From Corynebacterium maris DSM 45190 (GTDB lineage Bacteria > Actinomycetota > Actinomycetes > Mycobacteriales > Mycobacteriaceae): a stretch of DNA of 64,000 nt. The notes below the pieces were generated by a model. It was not told the DNA's origin. It did no database searches and worked only from the letters and a program-made list of their open reading frames with translations. Of this stretch, positions 48,780-56,593 are shown piece by piece; positions within the stretch are counted from its first letter, which is position 1; each line of letters starts with the position of its first letter. The stretch lies in contig NC_021915.1 of NCBI RefSeq assembly GCF_000442645.1, forward strand, positions 620,001-684,000. The letters are read 5' to 3'. Position numbers and translations under genes: made by a program.

Positions 48780-50075
48780 ATGACCACCACTGGAAACCCC
48801 CGTACCGCCGCCGACATCCAGCAGGACTGGGACACCAACCCACGCTGGGAAGGCATCCGCCGCGACTACACCGCAGACCAGGTCGCCGAGCTCCAGGGCA
48901 ACGTCCTCGAGGCCAACACCCTCGCCCGTCGCGGCTCCGAGATCCTCTTCGAGGAGATCACCCGCGGCGACGGCCACTACATCAACTCCCTCGGCGCACT
49001 GACCGGTAACCAGGCGGTCCAGCAGGTCCGCGCCGGCCTCAATGCCGTCTACCTCTCCGGCTGGCAGGTCGCCGGCGACGCCAACCTTTCCGGCCACACC
49101 TACCCGGACCAGTCCCTGTACCCGGCGAACTCGGTCCCGAACGTCGTCCGCCGCATCAACAACGCACTGCTGCGCGCCGACGAGATCTCCCGCGTCGAGG
49201 GCGACGATTCCGTCGACAACTGGCTCGTCCCGATCGTCGCCGACGGCGAGGCCGGCTTCGGCGGCGCCCTCAACGTCTATGAGCTGCAGAAGGCCATGAT
49301 CACCGCCGGCGCCGCCGGCACCCACTGGGAGGATCAGCTCGCTTCCGAGAAGAAGTGTGGCCACCTCGGTGGCAAGGTCCTCATCCCGACCCAGCAGCAC
49401 ATCCGCACCCTGTCCTCCGCACGTCTCGCCTCTGACGTCATGGACACCCCGAGCGTCATCATCGCCCGCACCGACGCCGAGGCCGCCACCCTGATCACCT
49501 CCGACGTGGATGAGCGCGATAAGCAGTTCATCACCGGAGAGCGCACCGCCGAAGGCTACTACCACGTGAAGAACGGTCTCGAGCCGTGCATCGCGCGTGC
49601 GAAGTCCTACGCTCCGTACGCCGACATGATCTGGATGGAGACCGGCACCCCGGACCTCGAGCTCGCCAAGCAGTTCGCCGAGGGCGTCAAGGAGGAGTTC
49701 CCGGACCAGCTCTTGGCCTACAACTGCTCCCCGTCCTTCAACTGGTCCGCCCACCTGGAGGCGGACGAGATCGCCAAGTTCCAGAAGGAGCTGGGCGCCA
49801 TGGGCTTCACCTTCCAGTTCATCACCCTGGCCGGCTTCCACTCCCTCAACTACGGCATGTTTGACCTGGCCCACGGCTACGCACGTGAGGGCATGACCGC
49901 CTTCGTCGACCTGCAGAACCGTGAATTCAAGGCTGCGGAGGAGCGTGGCTTCACCGCCGTCAAGCACCAGCGTGAGGTCGGCGCCGGCTACTTCGACCAG
50001 ATCGCCACCACCGTCGACCCGAACTCCTCCACCACCTCCCTCAAGGGCTCCACCGAGGAAGGCCAGTTCCACTAG
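48780..50075 (+). CDS. aceA: Isocitrate lyase
   Basis: Isocitrate to glyoxylate + succinate, first step of the glyoxylate shunt. The 431 residues fit class I ICL. The catalytic signature KKCGH is at 191-195; other blocks are VYLSGWQVAGDANLSGHTYPDQSLYP (in part), PIVADGEAGFGG, DMIWMETGTPDLE and YNCSPSFNW. ATG 48780 has GAGAGG eight bases upstream. It is followed after 36 bases by the rraA-like gene on the same strand. Confidence 0.97.
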   Translation: MTTTGNPRTAADIQQDWDTNPRWEGIRRDYTADQVAELQGNVLEANTLARRGSEILFEEITRGDGHYINSLGALTGNQAVQQVRAGLNAVYLSGWQVAGDANLSGHTYPDQSLYPANSVPNVVRRINNALLRADEISRVEGDDSVDNWLVPIVADGEAGFGGALNVYELQKAMITAGAAGTHWEDQLASEKKCGHLGGKVLIPTQQHIRTLSSARLASDVMDTPSVIIARTDAEAATLITSDVDERDKQFITGERTAEGYYHVKNGLEPCIARAKSYAPYADMIWMETGTPDLELAKQFAEGVKEEFPDQLLAYNCSPSFNWSAHLEADEIAKFQKELGAMGFTFQFITLAGFHSLNYGMFDLAHGYAREGMTAFVDLQNREFKAAEERGFTAVKHQREVGAGYFDQIATTVDPNSSTTSLKGSTEEGQFH

Positions 50076-50111
50076 GAACAGGCGCCTCGCCACCATGTAA
50101 GGAATAAACCC

Positions 50112-50600
50112 ATGTGCACCTTCATCCCCACCGCCGACATCGCCGACATCTACGGCAACGACGTCCTCAGCTGTGACACGCAGATGCGTGACTTCGGAGG
50201 AAAGACCGACTTCGCGGGCCGCATCGTGACCATCCGTTGTTTTCAGGACAACCAGCTGGTCAAAGAGATGCTGAACAGTCCCGGTGAGGGCAAGGTCCTG
50301 GTCGTCGACGCCGGTGGAAACACCCAGACTGCCATGGTCGGCGACAAGATCGCCAAGTCCGCAGCGGACAACGGGTGGAGGGGCATCGTGGTCAACGGGG
50401 CAATCCGCGACTCGGCGGGAATCGCCGAACTGCCCATCGCGGTCAAGGCCATCGGCACCAACCCCCGCAAGTCGGCCAAGGACGGCCTCGGCGTGGTGGA
50501 TGCCTCGCTCACCTTCGGCGGCGTCACCTTCATTCCCGGACACACGCTCTACGCGGACAGCGACGGCATCATCCTGATGCCGGAACCGCTGATGAACTGA
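50112..50600 (+). CDS. RraA-like protein (putative 4-hydroxy-4-methyl-2-oxoglutarate aldolase)
   Basis: A 162-residue RraA/MenG-family protein (TADIADIYGNDVLSCD, FGGKTDFAGRIVTIRCFQDN, GWRGIVVNGAIRDSAGIAEL, GTNPRKSAKDG). Members are trimeric; some inhibit RNase E, while others are class II aldolases/oxaloacetate decarboxylases using the GAIRD Arg and a divalent metal. An oxaloacetate or pyruvate-related role would fit its place behind isocitrate lyase, but this is inference. TAAGGA precedes the ATG. Confidence 0.9.
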   Translation: MCTFIPTADIADIYGNDVLSCDTQMRDFGGKTDFAGRIVTIRCFQDNQLVKEMLNSPGEGKVLVVDAGGNTQTAMVGDKIAKSAADNGWRGIVVNGAIRDSAGIAELPIAVKAIGTNPRKSAKDGLGVVDASLTFGGVTFIPGHTLYADSDGIILMPEPLMN

Positions 50601-50629
50601 TCCGCCCCGGATGACCCCACCTGGTTCGC

Positions 50630-50725
50630 TGAACTGGTCCCCGGGAGTTGGGCCGGTCAAGTCCTGGGTGGGCGGGGAAGGCGAGAGGGCATGATTCCGA
50701 TACTCCATCGGGGTCATGCCCTCTT
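50630..50725 (-). mobile_element. IS3-family insertion sequence remnant (3' end)
   Basis: On the minus strand the reading GMTPMEYRNHAL (around 50682-50720) resembles the C-terminus of IS3-family transposases (GMxPxEYRxH). About 50 bases on, TGAACTGGTCCCCGGGAG at 50630 looks like an IS3-type terminal repeat. No other transposase sequence is left. The same bases form a perfect 10-bp inverted repeat (50685-50694, 50714-50723), so a hairpin is an alternative explanation. Confidence 0.4.
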
Positions 50726-50758
50726 GCCCTCGCCGTAGCAGCGGCCCGGGCAGATGAA

Positions 50759-50813
50759 AGCTCCCCGGCAGCCGGACTGAGAAATCAGACACCGACTGCT
50801 GAGGGGCTTTTTA
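50759..50813 (+). terminator. Intrinsic terminator downstream of aceA-rraA
   Basis: A 13-bp stem with one mismatch and two G-U pairs (AGCTCCCCGGCAG at 50759-50771 with CTGCTGAGGGGCT at 50796-50808) is followed by TTTTATTT. It ends on the stop codon of convergent prpR. Confidence 0.65.
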
Positions 50814-52118
50814 TTTCGTGCGGTAGGGCTCTTCGTCGCCGATGTTGACGTCGACGGTGACGGTACCGCCCTCGAAGGGGAAGGCGCGCTGCGGGCACTT
50901 GTCTCGGGGACAGGTGATGCAGCCCGGGCCGATCGGGGTGCCGGTGCCGGCGGTGAGGTCCAGGCCGTCGGAGTAGACCAACCTGTGGGCCTGGTCGAGA
51001 TCGCAGCCGACGCCGACGGCGAACTCCTTGCGTGTCGTGCTGAAGCCCTTGTTCGCGCCGGCGATCTGGCGGGCGACCCAAAGGTAGGTGCGCCCGTCCG
51101 GCATGGTCGCGATCTGGCGGGTCACGCGGTTCGGGGTCTCGAACGCGCGGTGGATGACCCACAGCGGGCAGGAGCCGCCGGTGCGCGCGAAGTGGAAGGC
51201 CGTCGCCGACGCGCGCTTCGAGATATTGCCGGCGCGATCCGTGCGGACGAAGAAGAAAGGGACGCCGCGGGCCCCTGGGCGCTGAAGCGTCGACATGCGG
51301 TGCGCGGTGGACTCGAAACTGGTGTTGAAGCGGCTGGCCAGCAGATCGATGTCGTAGCGGGTGGCCTCGGCGTGTTCGAGGAACTCGGTGTAGGGCATGG
51401 TCACCGCGGCGGCGAAGGACTGCGCCAGGCCGCGGCGGGCGATCGCGCGGGCCTGTTCCGTGGACAGCGGAGCGGCCATGGTCTCGATGGATTCGCCGTG
51501 GACGAGCAGGGCGTATTGCATGGAGAGTTCGAAGGCGAGCTGGGCGTCGGAAAGCCCGGTGCGCAGCACCAGCCGGCGCTCGGGGGGCAGGTAGTGACGG
51601 CGAGGGCCGTCGATCTGACCCCGGAAATCGACGGTGACTCCGGCGTCGGACTCCAGACGCGCCACGAGGCGGGGGACACGCAGGCGCATCGGCCCCAGCG
51701 CCAGTGAGAGCTCCTCGCCCGTGGAATCGAGTTTGTGGAAGTAGTTGTTGGTCGCGTAGTAGAAGTCGCGGACTTCTTCGAAGGGGCTGGTGGAAGGGGA
51801 CTGGTCCTCGACCATCCGCGGAATCAGCTTCGGGTAACGGGCGACGAGGTCGGCCAACTGGTCCTCCGGCGTGCCGGGGAAGACCTCCTTGAGCTGGGCG
51901 ATGGCGCGCGCGTCCTGATCGGTCGAGAAGAATCCCGCCGGGGTGTCGAACGCCTGGGACAGACTCATCAGGACAGTGACGGTCAGTGGTCGCTGATCAT
52001 TCTCCAGCTGATTGAGATAGCTGGTGGAAATACCGAGTCGCTTCGCCATCTCTACCTGCGTCAGCCCGGCCGTGCGACGGAGCGTGTGAATGCGTGCCCC
52101 CGCGAAGTGTTTCGTCAC
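50811..52118 (-). CDS. prpR: RamB/PrpR-family transcriptional regulator
   Basis: A 435-residue regulator. The N-terminal XRE HTH is at about 8-62 (RIHTLRRTAGLTQVEMAKRLGISTSYLNQLENDQRPLT is the block). It is followed by the short-chain fatty-acyl regulator domains (IrrE/ImmA-like region about 150-300 and DUF2083 C-terminal). The tail has C-x2-C (GPGCITCPRDKCP), a likely [4Fe-4S] or metal motif known from PrpR. It lies upstream of and divergent to prpDBC, the position of PrpR, activator of methylcitrate genes; RamB is the close paralogue. The start is GTG. A TATAAA -10 lies about 60 bases upstream. Confidence 0.9.
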   Translation of the reverse strand: MTKHFAGARIHTLRRTAGLTQVEMAKRLGISTSYLNQLENDQRPLTVTVLMSLSQAFDTPAGFFSTDQDARAIAQLKEVFPGTPEDQLADLVARYPKLIPRMVEDQSPSTSPFEEVRDFYYATNNYFHKLDSTGEELSLALGPMRLRVPRLVARLESDAGVTVDFRGQIDGPRRHYLPPERRLVLRTGLSDAQLAFELSMQYALLVHGESIETMAAPLSTEQARAIARRGLAQSFAAAVTMPYTEFLEHAEATRYDIDLLASRFNTSFESTAHRMSTLQRPGARGVPFFFVRTDRAGNISKRASATAFHFARTGGSCPLWVIHRAFETPNRVTRQIATMPDGRTYLWVARQIAGANKGFSTTRKEFAVGVGCDLDQAHRLVYSDGLDLTAGTGTPIGPGCITCPRDKCPQRAFPFEGGTVTVDVNIGDEEPYRTK

Positions 52119-52163
52119 GAGTGTTCAGCCTCCCAGAACCATGTGGTGCCAGCGGGTTTCACC

Positions 52164-52175
52164 AAGTTTGCAGAA
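52164..52175. promoter_or_regulatory. Candidate PrpR/RamB site upstream of prpR
   Basis: AAGTTTGCAGAA resembles the TTTGCAAA-type box of the RamB/PrpR family and shares TT-GCAGAA with a site upstream of prpD (GATTCGCAGAA, 52689-52699). Confidence 0.4.
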
Positions 52176-52218
52176 TGCGCTGTTTATATCTGCCTAAACT
52201 TACTCACTCCGCAGTGGT

Positions 52219-52473
52219 CTACGCCACCGGCTGGGGGGTGGGGTGCTGGTCCATCACGGGCCCGCCGTCGACGACGAGGTTCTTGGTCAGGCTGCGGGTC
52301 AGCGACAGCAGTGCGGCCTTGGAGGCGTCGCCGTCGAAGGAGAAATCGATGAGAGCGTTGTTGACGACGGTGGCCACCGGGGCCCCGAACGTCTCCGCCG
52401 CATCGGCGAGCTCCTCGGCGGCCACGCGGGCGCCCTCGCGCAAGAAGGCTTCGGAGGTGCTCTACTGGTTCAC
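52219..52473 (-). pseudogene. Short-chain dehydrogenase (SDR) remnant with internal deletions, downstream of a TPP riboswitch
   Basis: The frame reads GTG-Asn-Gln-stop, then in the same frame EAFLREGARVAA, ADAAETFGAPVATVVNNAL, IDFSFDGDA, SKAALLSLTRSLTKN and LVVDGGPVMD before the final stop. These are in order the end of the Rossmann start, the NNA motif, the S-K-A region of the active-site helix and the C-terminal VVDGG of a typical 250-residue SDR. The intervening stretches are gone and the catalytic Tyr is missing. The deletions left the frame open from 52452 to the stop. An AAGGA ribosome site precedes the original GTG at 52473. An enzyme of this size cannot be functional. Confidence 0.7.
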
Positions 52474-52478
52474 GCGTT

Positions 52479-52501
52479 CCTTACGCGGGTACGGCGTAAG
52501 G
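52479..52501 (-). promoter_or_regulatory. Shine-Dalgarno-masking hairpin (riboswitch expression platform)
   Basis: On the minus strand perfect 8-bp arms CCTTACGC and GCGTAAGG enclose CGTACCC. The 3' arm contains the AAGG of the ribosome site for GTG 52473. There is no T-run, so translational rather than transcriptional control fits. Confidence 0.65.
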
Positions 52502-52506
52502 CAAGC

Positions 52507-52580
52507 GGACATTCCCTACGCCAGTGCTGACTGGATCAGGTTCGACGGGTGTGTTCTCAGCCGCTACGGCGCCCCGTGTC
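52507..52580 (-). ncRNA. TPP (THI-box) riboswitch aptamer
   Basis: Minus strand, 5' to 3': GACACGGGGCGCC, then GGCTGAGAACACACCCGTC, then GAACCTGATCCAGT and CAGCACTGGCGTAGGGAATGTC. These are the conserved blocks of the thiamine-pyrophosphate aptamer (GGGG-GC, CUGAGA, ACCC, GAACCUGAUC, GCGUAGGGAA). The P1 ends GACA and TGTC pair (52580-52577 with 52510-52507), and a CCAGT/ACTGG stem is complete. It lies 34 bases upstream of the start of the decayed SDR gene. No intact thiamine gene is nearby. Confidence 0.88.
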
Positions 52581-52814
52581 ACTGGGGGGGGGTGAGACTA
52601 ACGGGACGTACGTGCACATCCCCCCGCGCGGGGTGCGGGACGGCGGATGGTGTTCCTCGAACCGCCCGTGACCAGCTGGTTCCACCAGATTCGCAGAAAT
52701 CCGGGAAAGGTTCAACGGAAATTCACTCCCTTCACCGTGACCTGCGACACGAAATCTCCCCTAGGTTGATGGGCAGCACACCAGAACCCGTTTCACCTGC
52801 TGGAGGAAACCACC

Positions 52815-54323
52815 ATGATCGACCACGTCGTCCACACCCGTCGCTCGGCCGAAGACTTCCCGTACGAGGAGCACCTCGCCTACAAGGTCGCCCGCGTCGC
52901 GGCTGACCCGGTGGAGGTTCCGGAAGAAACCACCGAGATGATCATCAACCGCATCATCGACAACGCCGCCGTCTCCGCGGCGTCGGTGACGCGCCGTCCG
53001 GTGACGGTGGCGCGCCGACAGGCGCAGGCGCACCCCTCTGAGCGCGGCGCCGCCATCTTCGGCATCCCCGGCACCTACTCTGCGGAGTGGGCGACCTGGG
53101 CCAACGGCACCGCCGTGCGTGAGCTGGACTTCCACGACACCTTCCTCGCCGAGGAGTACTCGCACCCGGGCGACAACATCCCCGCGATCCTGGCCGCCGC
53201 ACAGACCACCGGCAAGAACGGCCGCGACCTCATCCGCGGTCTGGCCACCGGCTACGAGATCCAGGTCAACCTCGTGCGCGGCATGAGCCTGCACCGCCAC
53301 AAGATCGACCACGTGGCGCACCTGGGCCCGTCGGCGGCCGCGGGCATCGGCACCTTGCTGGGGCTCGACGTGGACACGATCTACCAGGCCGTGGGCCAAG
53401 CGCTGCACACCACCACCGCCACGCGGCAGTCGCGCAAGGGACAGATCTCTTCCTGGAAGGCTTTCGCGCCGGCCTTCGCCGGCAAGATGGCCGTCGAGGC
53501 CGTCGACCGCACCATGCGCGGTGAGGGCGCCCCGGCCCCGATCTGGGAGGGCGAGGACGGCGTCATCGCCTGGCTGCTGGCCGGCCCGGAGCACGAATAC
53601 ACCATCCCGTTGCCCGCCGAGGGCGAGGAAAAGCGCGGGATCCTGGACACCTTCACCAAGGAGCACTCCGCCGAGTACCAGGCGCAGGCGCTGATCGACC
53701 TGGCTCGCCGCATGAAGGCCACCCTGGCAGACAAGGACGTGTCCACCGCGGACATCGACTCCATCGTGCTGCACACCTCGCACCACACCCACTACGTCAT
53801 CGGCACCGGCGCCAACGACCCGCAGAAGATGGACCCGACCTCCTCGCGCGAGACGCTGGATCACTCCATCATGTACATCTTCGCCGTCGCCCTGGAGGAC
53901 GGGAAGTGGCACCACGTCGACTCCTACGCCCCGGAGCGCGCCGGCCGCCCGGAGACCGTCGAGCTGTGGCACAAGGTCTCCACGGTCGAGGACGAGGAGT
54001 GGACGCGCCGCTACCTGTCGACCGACCCGGCAGAGAAGGCTTTCGGTGCCCGCGCGGTGATCACCCTCAAGGACGGCACCGAGCTCGTCGACGAGCTGGC
54101 GCTGGCCGACGCACACCCGCTCGGCGCCCGCCCCTTCGCTCGCGAGCAGTACATCCAGAAGTTCCGCGAGCTGGCCGACGGCGTGGTCTCCCCGGAGGAG
54201 CAGGACCGCTTCCTCGCGGCCGTCGAAGGACTGGAAAACTTGACCGACCTCACCGAGCTGAACATCACCGTGCTCGACGAGGTCCTGGCCGAGGCCCCCG
54301 ACACCCCGGAAGGACTGCTGTAA
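52815..54323 (+). CDS. prpD: 2-methylcitrate dehydratase
   Basis: 2-methylcitrate to 2-methyl-cis-aconitate in the methylcitrate cycle. The 502 residues fit the cofactor-independent MmgE/PrpD family. Blocks are DNAAVSAASVTRRPV, NGTAVRELDFHDTFLAEEYSHPGDNIPAILAAA (in part), DHVAHLGPSAAAGIG, TRQSRKGQISSWKAFAPAFA and KMDPTSSRETLDHSIMYI. ATG has GGAGGA upstream. First gene of prpDBC, divergent from prpR; prpB overlaps its stop codon (TAATG). Confidence 0.97.
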   Translation: MIDHVVHTRRSAEDFPYEEHLAYKVARVAADPVEVPEETTEMIINRIIDNAAVSAASVTRRPVTVARRQAQAHPSERGAAIFGIPGTYSAEWATWANGTAVRELDFHDTFLAEEYSHPGDNIPAILAAAQTTGKNGRDLIRGLATGYEIQVNLVRGMSLHRHKIDHVAHLGPSAAAGIGTLLGLDVDTIYQAVGQALHTTTATRQSRKGQISSWKAFAPAFAGKMAVEAVDRTMRGEGAPAPIWEGEDGVIAWLLAGPEHEYTIPLPAEGEEKRGILDTFTKEHSAEYQAQALIDLARRMKATLADKDVSTADIDSIVLHTSHHTHYVIGTGANDPQKMDPTSSRETLDHSIMYIFAVALEDGKWHHVDSYAPERAGRPETVELWHKVSTVEDEEWTRRYLSTDPAEKAFGARAVITLKDGTELVDELALADAHPLGARPFAREQYIQKFRELADGVVSPEEQDRFLAAVEGLENLTDLTELNITVLDEVLAEAPDTPEGLL

Positions 54324-55255
54324 TGGCCGGCCTGTACTCACCGACCGTGACCCCAGCCGAGCGCCGTAAGACACTGCGCGACGGGCTGAACTCCGGCACC
54401 ATCCAGAAAATCCCCGGCGCCTTCTCCCCGCTGGTCGCCCGCCTCATCGAGGACCTCGGCCTGTTTGAGGGCGTGTACGTCTCCGGCGCGGTGCTGGCCA
54501 ACGATTTGGCTCTGCCGGACATTGGCCTGACCACTCTGACGGAGGTCACCGACCGCTCGCGCCAGATCGCACGGGCCACCTCGTTGCCGGTGCTCGTCGA
54601 CGCCGACACCGGCTTCGGCGAACCGATGTCCGCCGCCCGCACCATCGCGGAATTCGAGGACGCCGGCTTGGCCGGTTGCCACTTCGAAGACCAGGTCAAC
54701 CCCAAGCGTTGCGGGCACCTCGACGGCAAGGAGGTCGTGCCCACCGAGCTGATGGTCCGACGCATCACCGCGGCCGTCAACGAGCGCCGCGACGAGAACT
54801 TCATCGTCTGCGCCCGCACCGACGCCGCCGGCGTCGAGGGCGTCGACGCGGCCATCGAGCGGGCGAAAGCCTACGCCGACGCCGGAGCCGACCTCATCTT
54901 CACCGAGGCGCTCTACGAGCCGGCCGACTTCGAGAAGTTCCGCGCCGCCGTCGACACGCCCCTGTTGGCGAACATGACCGAGTTCGGCAAAACCGAACTC
55001 CTCAGCGCCGACACGCTGCAGGACATCGGCTACAACGCGGTGATCTACCCCGTCACCACCCTGCGTATCGCGATGGGCGCCGTGGAGGACGCCCTGCGCG
55101 AGATCGGGTCCACCGGCACCCAGACCGGTTGGCTCGACAAAATGCAGCACCGATCGCGACTCTACGAACTGGTCCGCTACGAGGACTACAACGCCTTCGA
55201 CCAGCAGGTGTTCACCTACTCCGCCGACAGCTACAAGCCCACCTTCGAGAAGTAA
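54323..55255 (+). CDS. prpB: 2-methylisocitrate lyase
   Basis: 2-methylisocitrate to pyruvate + succinate. A 310-residue member of the ICL/PEP-mutase superfamily. The catalytic signature KRCGH is at 128-132 and metal-binding VDADTGFGE at 92-100. Further blocks are FEDQVNPKRCGHLDGKEVVP and VIYPVTTLRIAMGA. Much shorter than AceA, with KRCGH instead of KKCGH, as expected for PrpB. The start is coupled to prpD. Confidence 0.96.
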   Translation: MAGLYSPTVTPAERRKTLRDGLNSGTIQKIPGAFSPLVARLIEDLGLFEGVYVSGAVLANDLALPDIGLTTLTEVTDRSRQIARATSLPVLVDADTGFGEPMSAARTIAEFEDAGLAGCHFEDQVNPKRCGHLDGKEVVPTELMVRRITAAVNERRDENFIVCARTDAAGVEGVDAAIERAKAYADAGADLIFTEALYEPADFEKFRAAVDTPLLANMTEFGKTELLSADTLQDIGYNAVIYPVTTLRIAMGAVEDALREIGSTGTQTGWLDKMQHRSRLYELVRYEDYNAFDQQVFTYSADSYKPTFEK

Positions 55256-55287
55256 CGCCCTCTTTCACTTGATTAAGGAGCACCATC

Positions 55288-56436
55288 ATGTCTGACAACA
55301 ACGCACCCGACATCCGCAAGGGCCTCGCCGGCGTCTACGCCGACTACACCGCCGTCTCCAAGGTCAACCCGGAGACCAACTCCCTGCTCTACCGTGGCTA
55401 CCCCGTTCAGGAACTGGCGGAGCACTGCACCTTCGAAGAGGTCGCCTTCCTGCTGCTCCGTGGCGAGCTGCCCAACGCCGAAGAGCTGGACGACTTCAAA
55501 CGCGAGTGCTGGAACGGCCGCGCCTTGGACCAGAAGACGATCGACATGATCATGTCGATGCCGACCGACTGTCACCCGATGGACGTTCTGCGCAGCGCCG
55601 TCGCCTTCCTCGGCAGCTACGACGCCGACCATTTCACTGTCAGCTCCAACCACATCCGCTGGGTCGGCCGCCAGCTGCTGTCCAAGCTGCCGACCATCGT
55701 GGCACTCGACATCCGCCGCCGCCGCGGCGACGGCTACGTCGAGCCGCGCAAGGACCTCGGCTTCACCGAGAACTTCTTGTGGATGGTCTTCGGCGACGGC
55801 CCGGATTCCCCGCTGAACAAGCCGGGCGACGTCGAGTGCTTCGAGAAGTCGATGATCCTCTACGCCGAGCACTCCTTCAACGCCTCCACGTTCACCGGCC
55901 GTGTGATCACCTCCACCATGAGTGACCCGTGGTCCGCCATCGTCGGCGCGATCGGTGCGCTCAAGGGCCCGCTGCACGGCGGCGCCAACGAGGCGGTCAT
56001 GCACAACATGATCGAGATCGGCGACCCGGCCAACGCCGAGCAGTGGGCCAAGGACAAGCTGGCCAACAAGGATCTGGTCATGGGCTTCGGTCACCGCGTG
56101 TACAAGAAGGGCGACTCGCGCGTGCCGACCATGGAGGCGGCCTTCAAGAAGCTCGCCACCGAGCACGAAGGCTCCGAGAAGTGGGTCGAGATGTACGACA
56201 TCCTGGCTGAGACCATGTACGAGAACACCTCGATCAAGATCCGCCCGAACCTGGACTTCCCGGCCGGCCCGGCATATCACATCATGGGCTTCGACATCCC
56301 GTTCTTCACGCCGCTGTTCGTGATGTCTCGCATCACCGGCTGGTCCGCACACATTCTCGAGCAGTACGAGAGCAACTCGCTGATTCGTCCGCTGTCGGCC
56401 TACGACGGCCCGGAGGAGCGCCACCTCCAGAAGTAG
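55288..56436 (+). CDS. prpC: 2-methylcitrate synthase
   Basis: Propionyl-CoA + oxaloacetate to 2-methylcitrate. A 382-residue citrate synthase-family enzyme. The catalytic triad is visible as His in GPLHGGANEAV, His in FGHRVYKKGDSR and Asp in LDFPAGPAY; EHSFNASTFTGRV is another block. The short length and its place behind prpDB distinguish it from citrate synthase GltA. ATG follows AAGGAG. It closes the methylcitrate operon; 157 bases separate it from pyc. Confidence 0.95.
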   Translation: MSDNNAPDIRKGLAGVYADYTAVSKVNPETNSLLYRGYPVQELAEHCTFEEVAFLLLRGELPNAEELDDFKRECWNGRALDQKTIDMIMSMPTDCHPMDVLRSAVAFLGSYDADHFTVSSNHIRWVGRQLLSKLPTIVALDIRRRRGDGYVEPRKDLGFTENFLWMVFGDGPDSPLNKPGDVECFEKSMILYAEHSFNASTFTGRVITSTMSDPWSAIVGAIGALKGPLHGGANEAVMHNMIEIGDPANAEQWAKDKLANKDLVMGFGHRVYKKGDSRVPTMEAAFKKLATEHEGSEKWVEMYDILAETMYENTSIKIRPNLDFPAGPAYHIMGFDIPFFTPLFVMSRITGWSAHILEQYESNSLIRPLSAYDGPEERHLQK

Positions 56437-56516
56437 GTTAGCTTCACACAGTCAGTCTCATCCCGCTGTTCCTGACCTCCGGGGCGACGGGGTGAGACTA
56501 CTCTCACTCATGGAGA

Positions 56517-56533
56517 TATGTCGAATGGACATA
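56517..56533. promoter_or_regulatory. Palindrome in the pyc promoter region
   Basis: TATGTC-GAATG-GACATA, with perfect 6-bp arms, lies 60 bases before the pyc start and just upstream of TAGGCT (56537-56542), a possible -10. It looks like an operator; no regulator can be named. A weak hairpin (56455-56498) further upstream may end the prp transcript. Confidence 0.45.
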
Positions 56534-56593
56534 CGTTAGGCTATCTCCGTTACCTGATTCACATTTCTTATTTCTCGGGAAGGGGAACCTCGC

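Noticed and set aside
48411..50792. 793-codon minus-strand open frame
   Set aside because: Antisense to aceA and rraA with no family similarity, apart from the short IS3-like piece at 50682-50720, which is reported separately.
52584..52592. Run of nine G residues upstream of the riboswitch
   Set aside because: Could be a real slippery tract, but homopolymer length is a common sequencing error and no gene crosses it.
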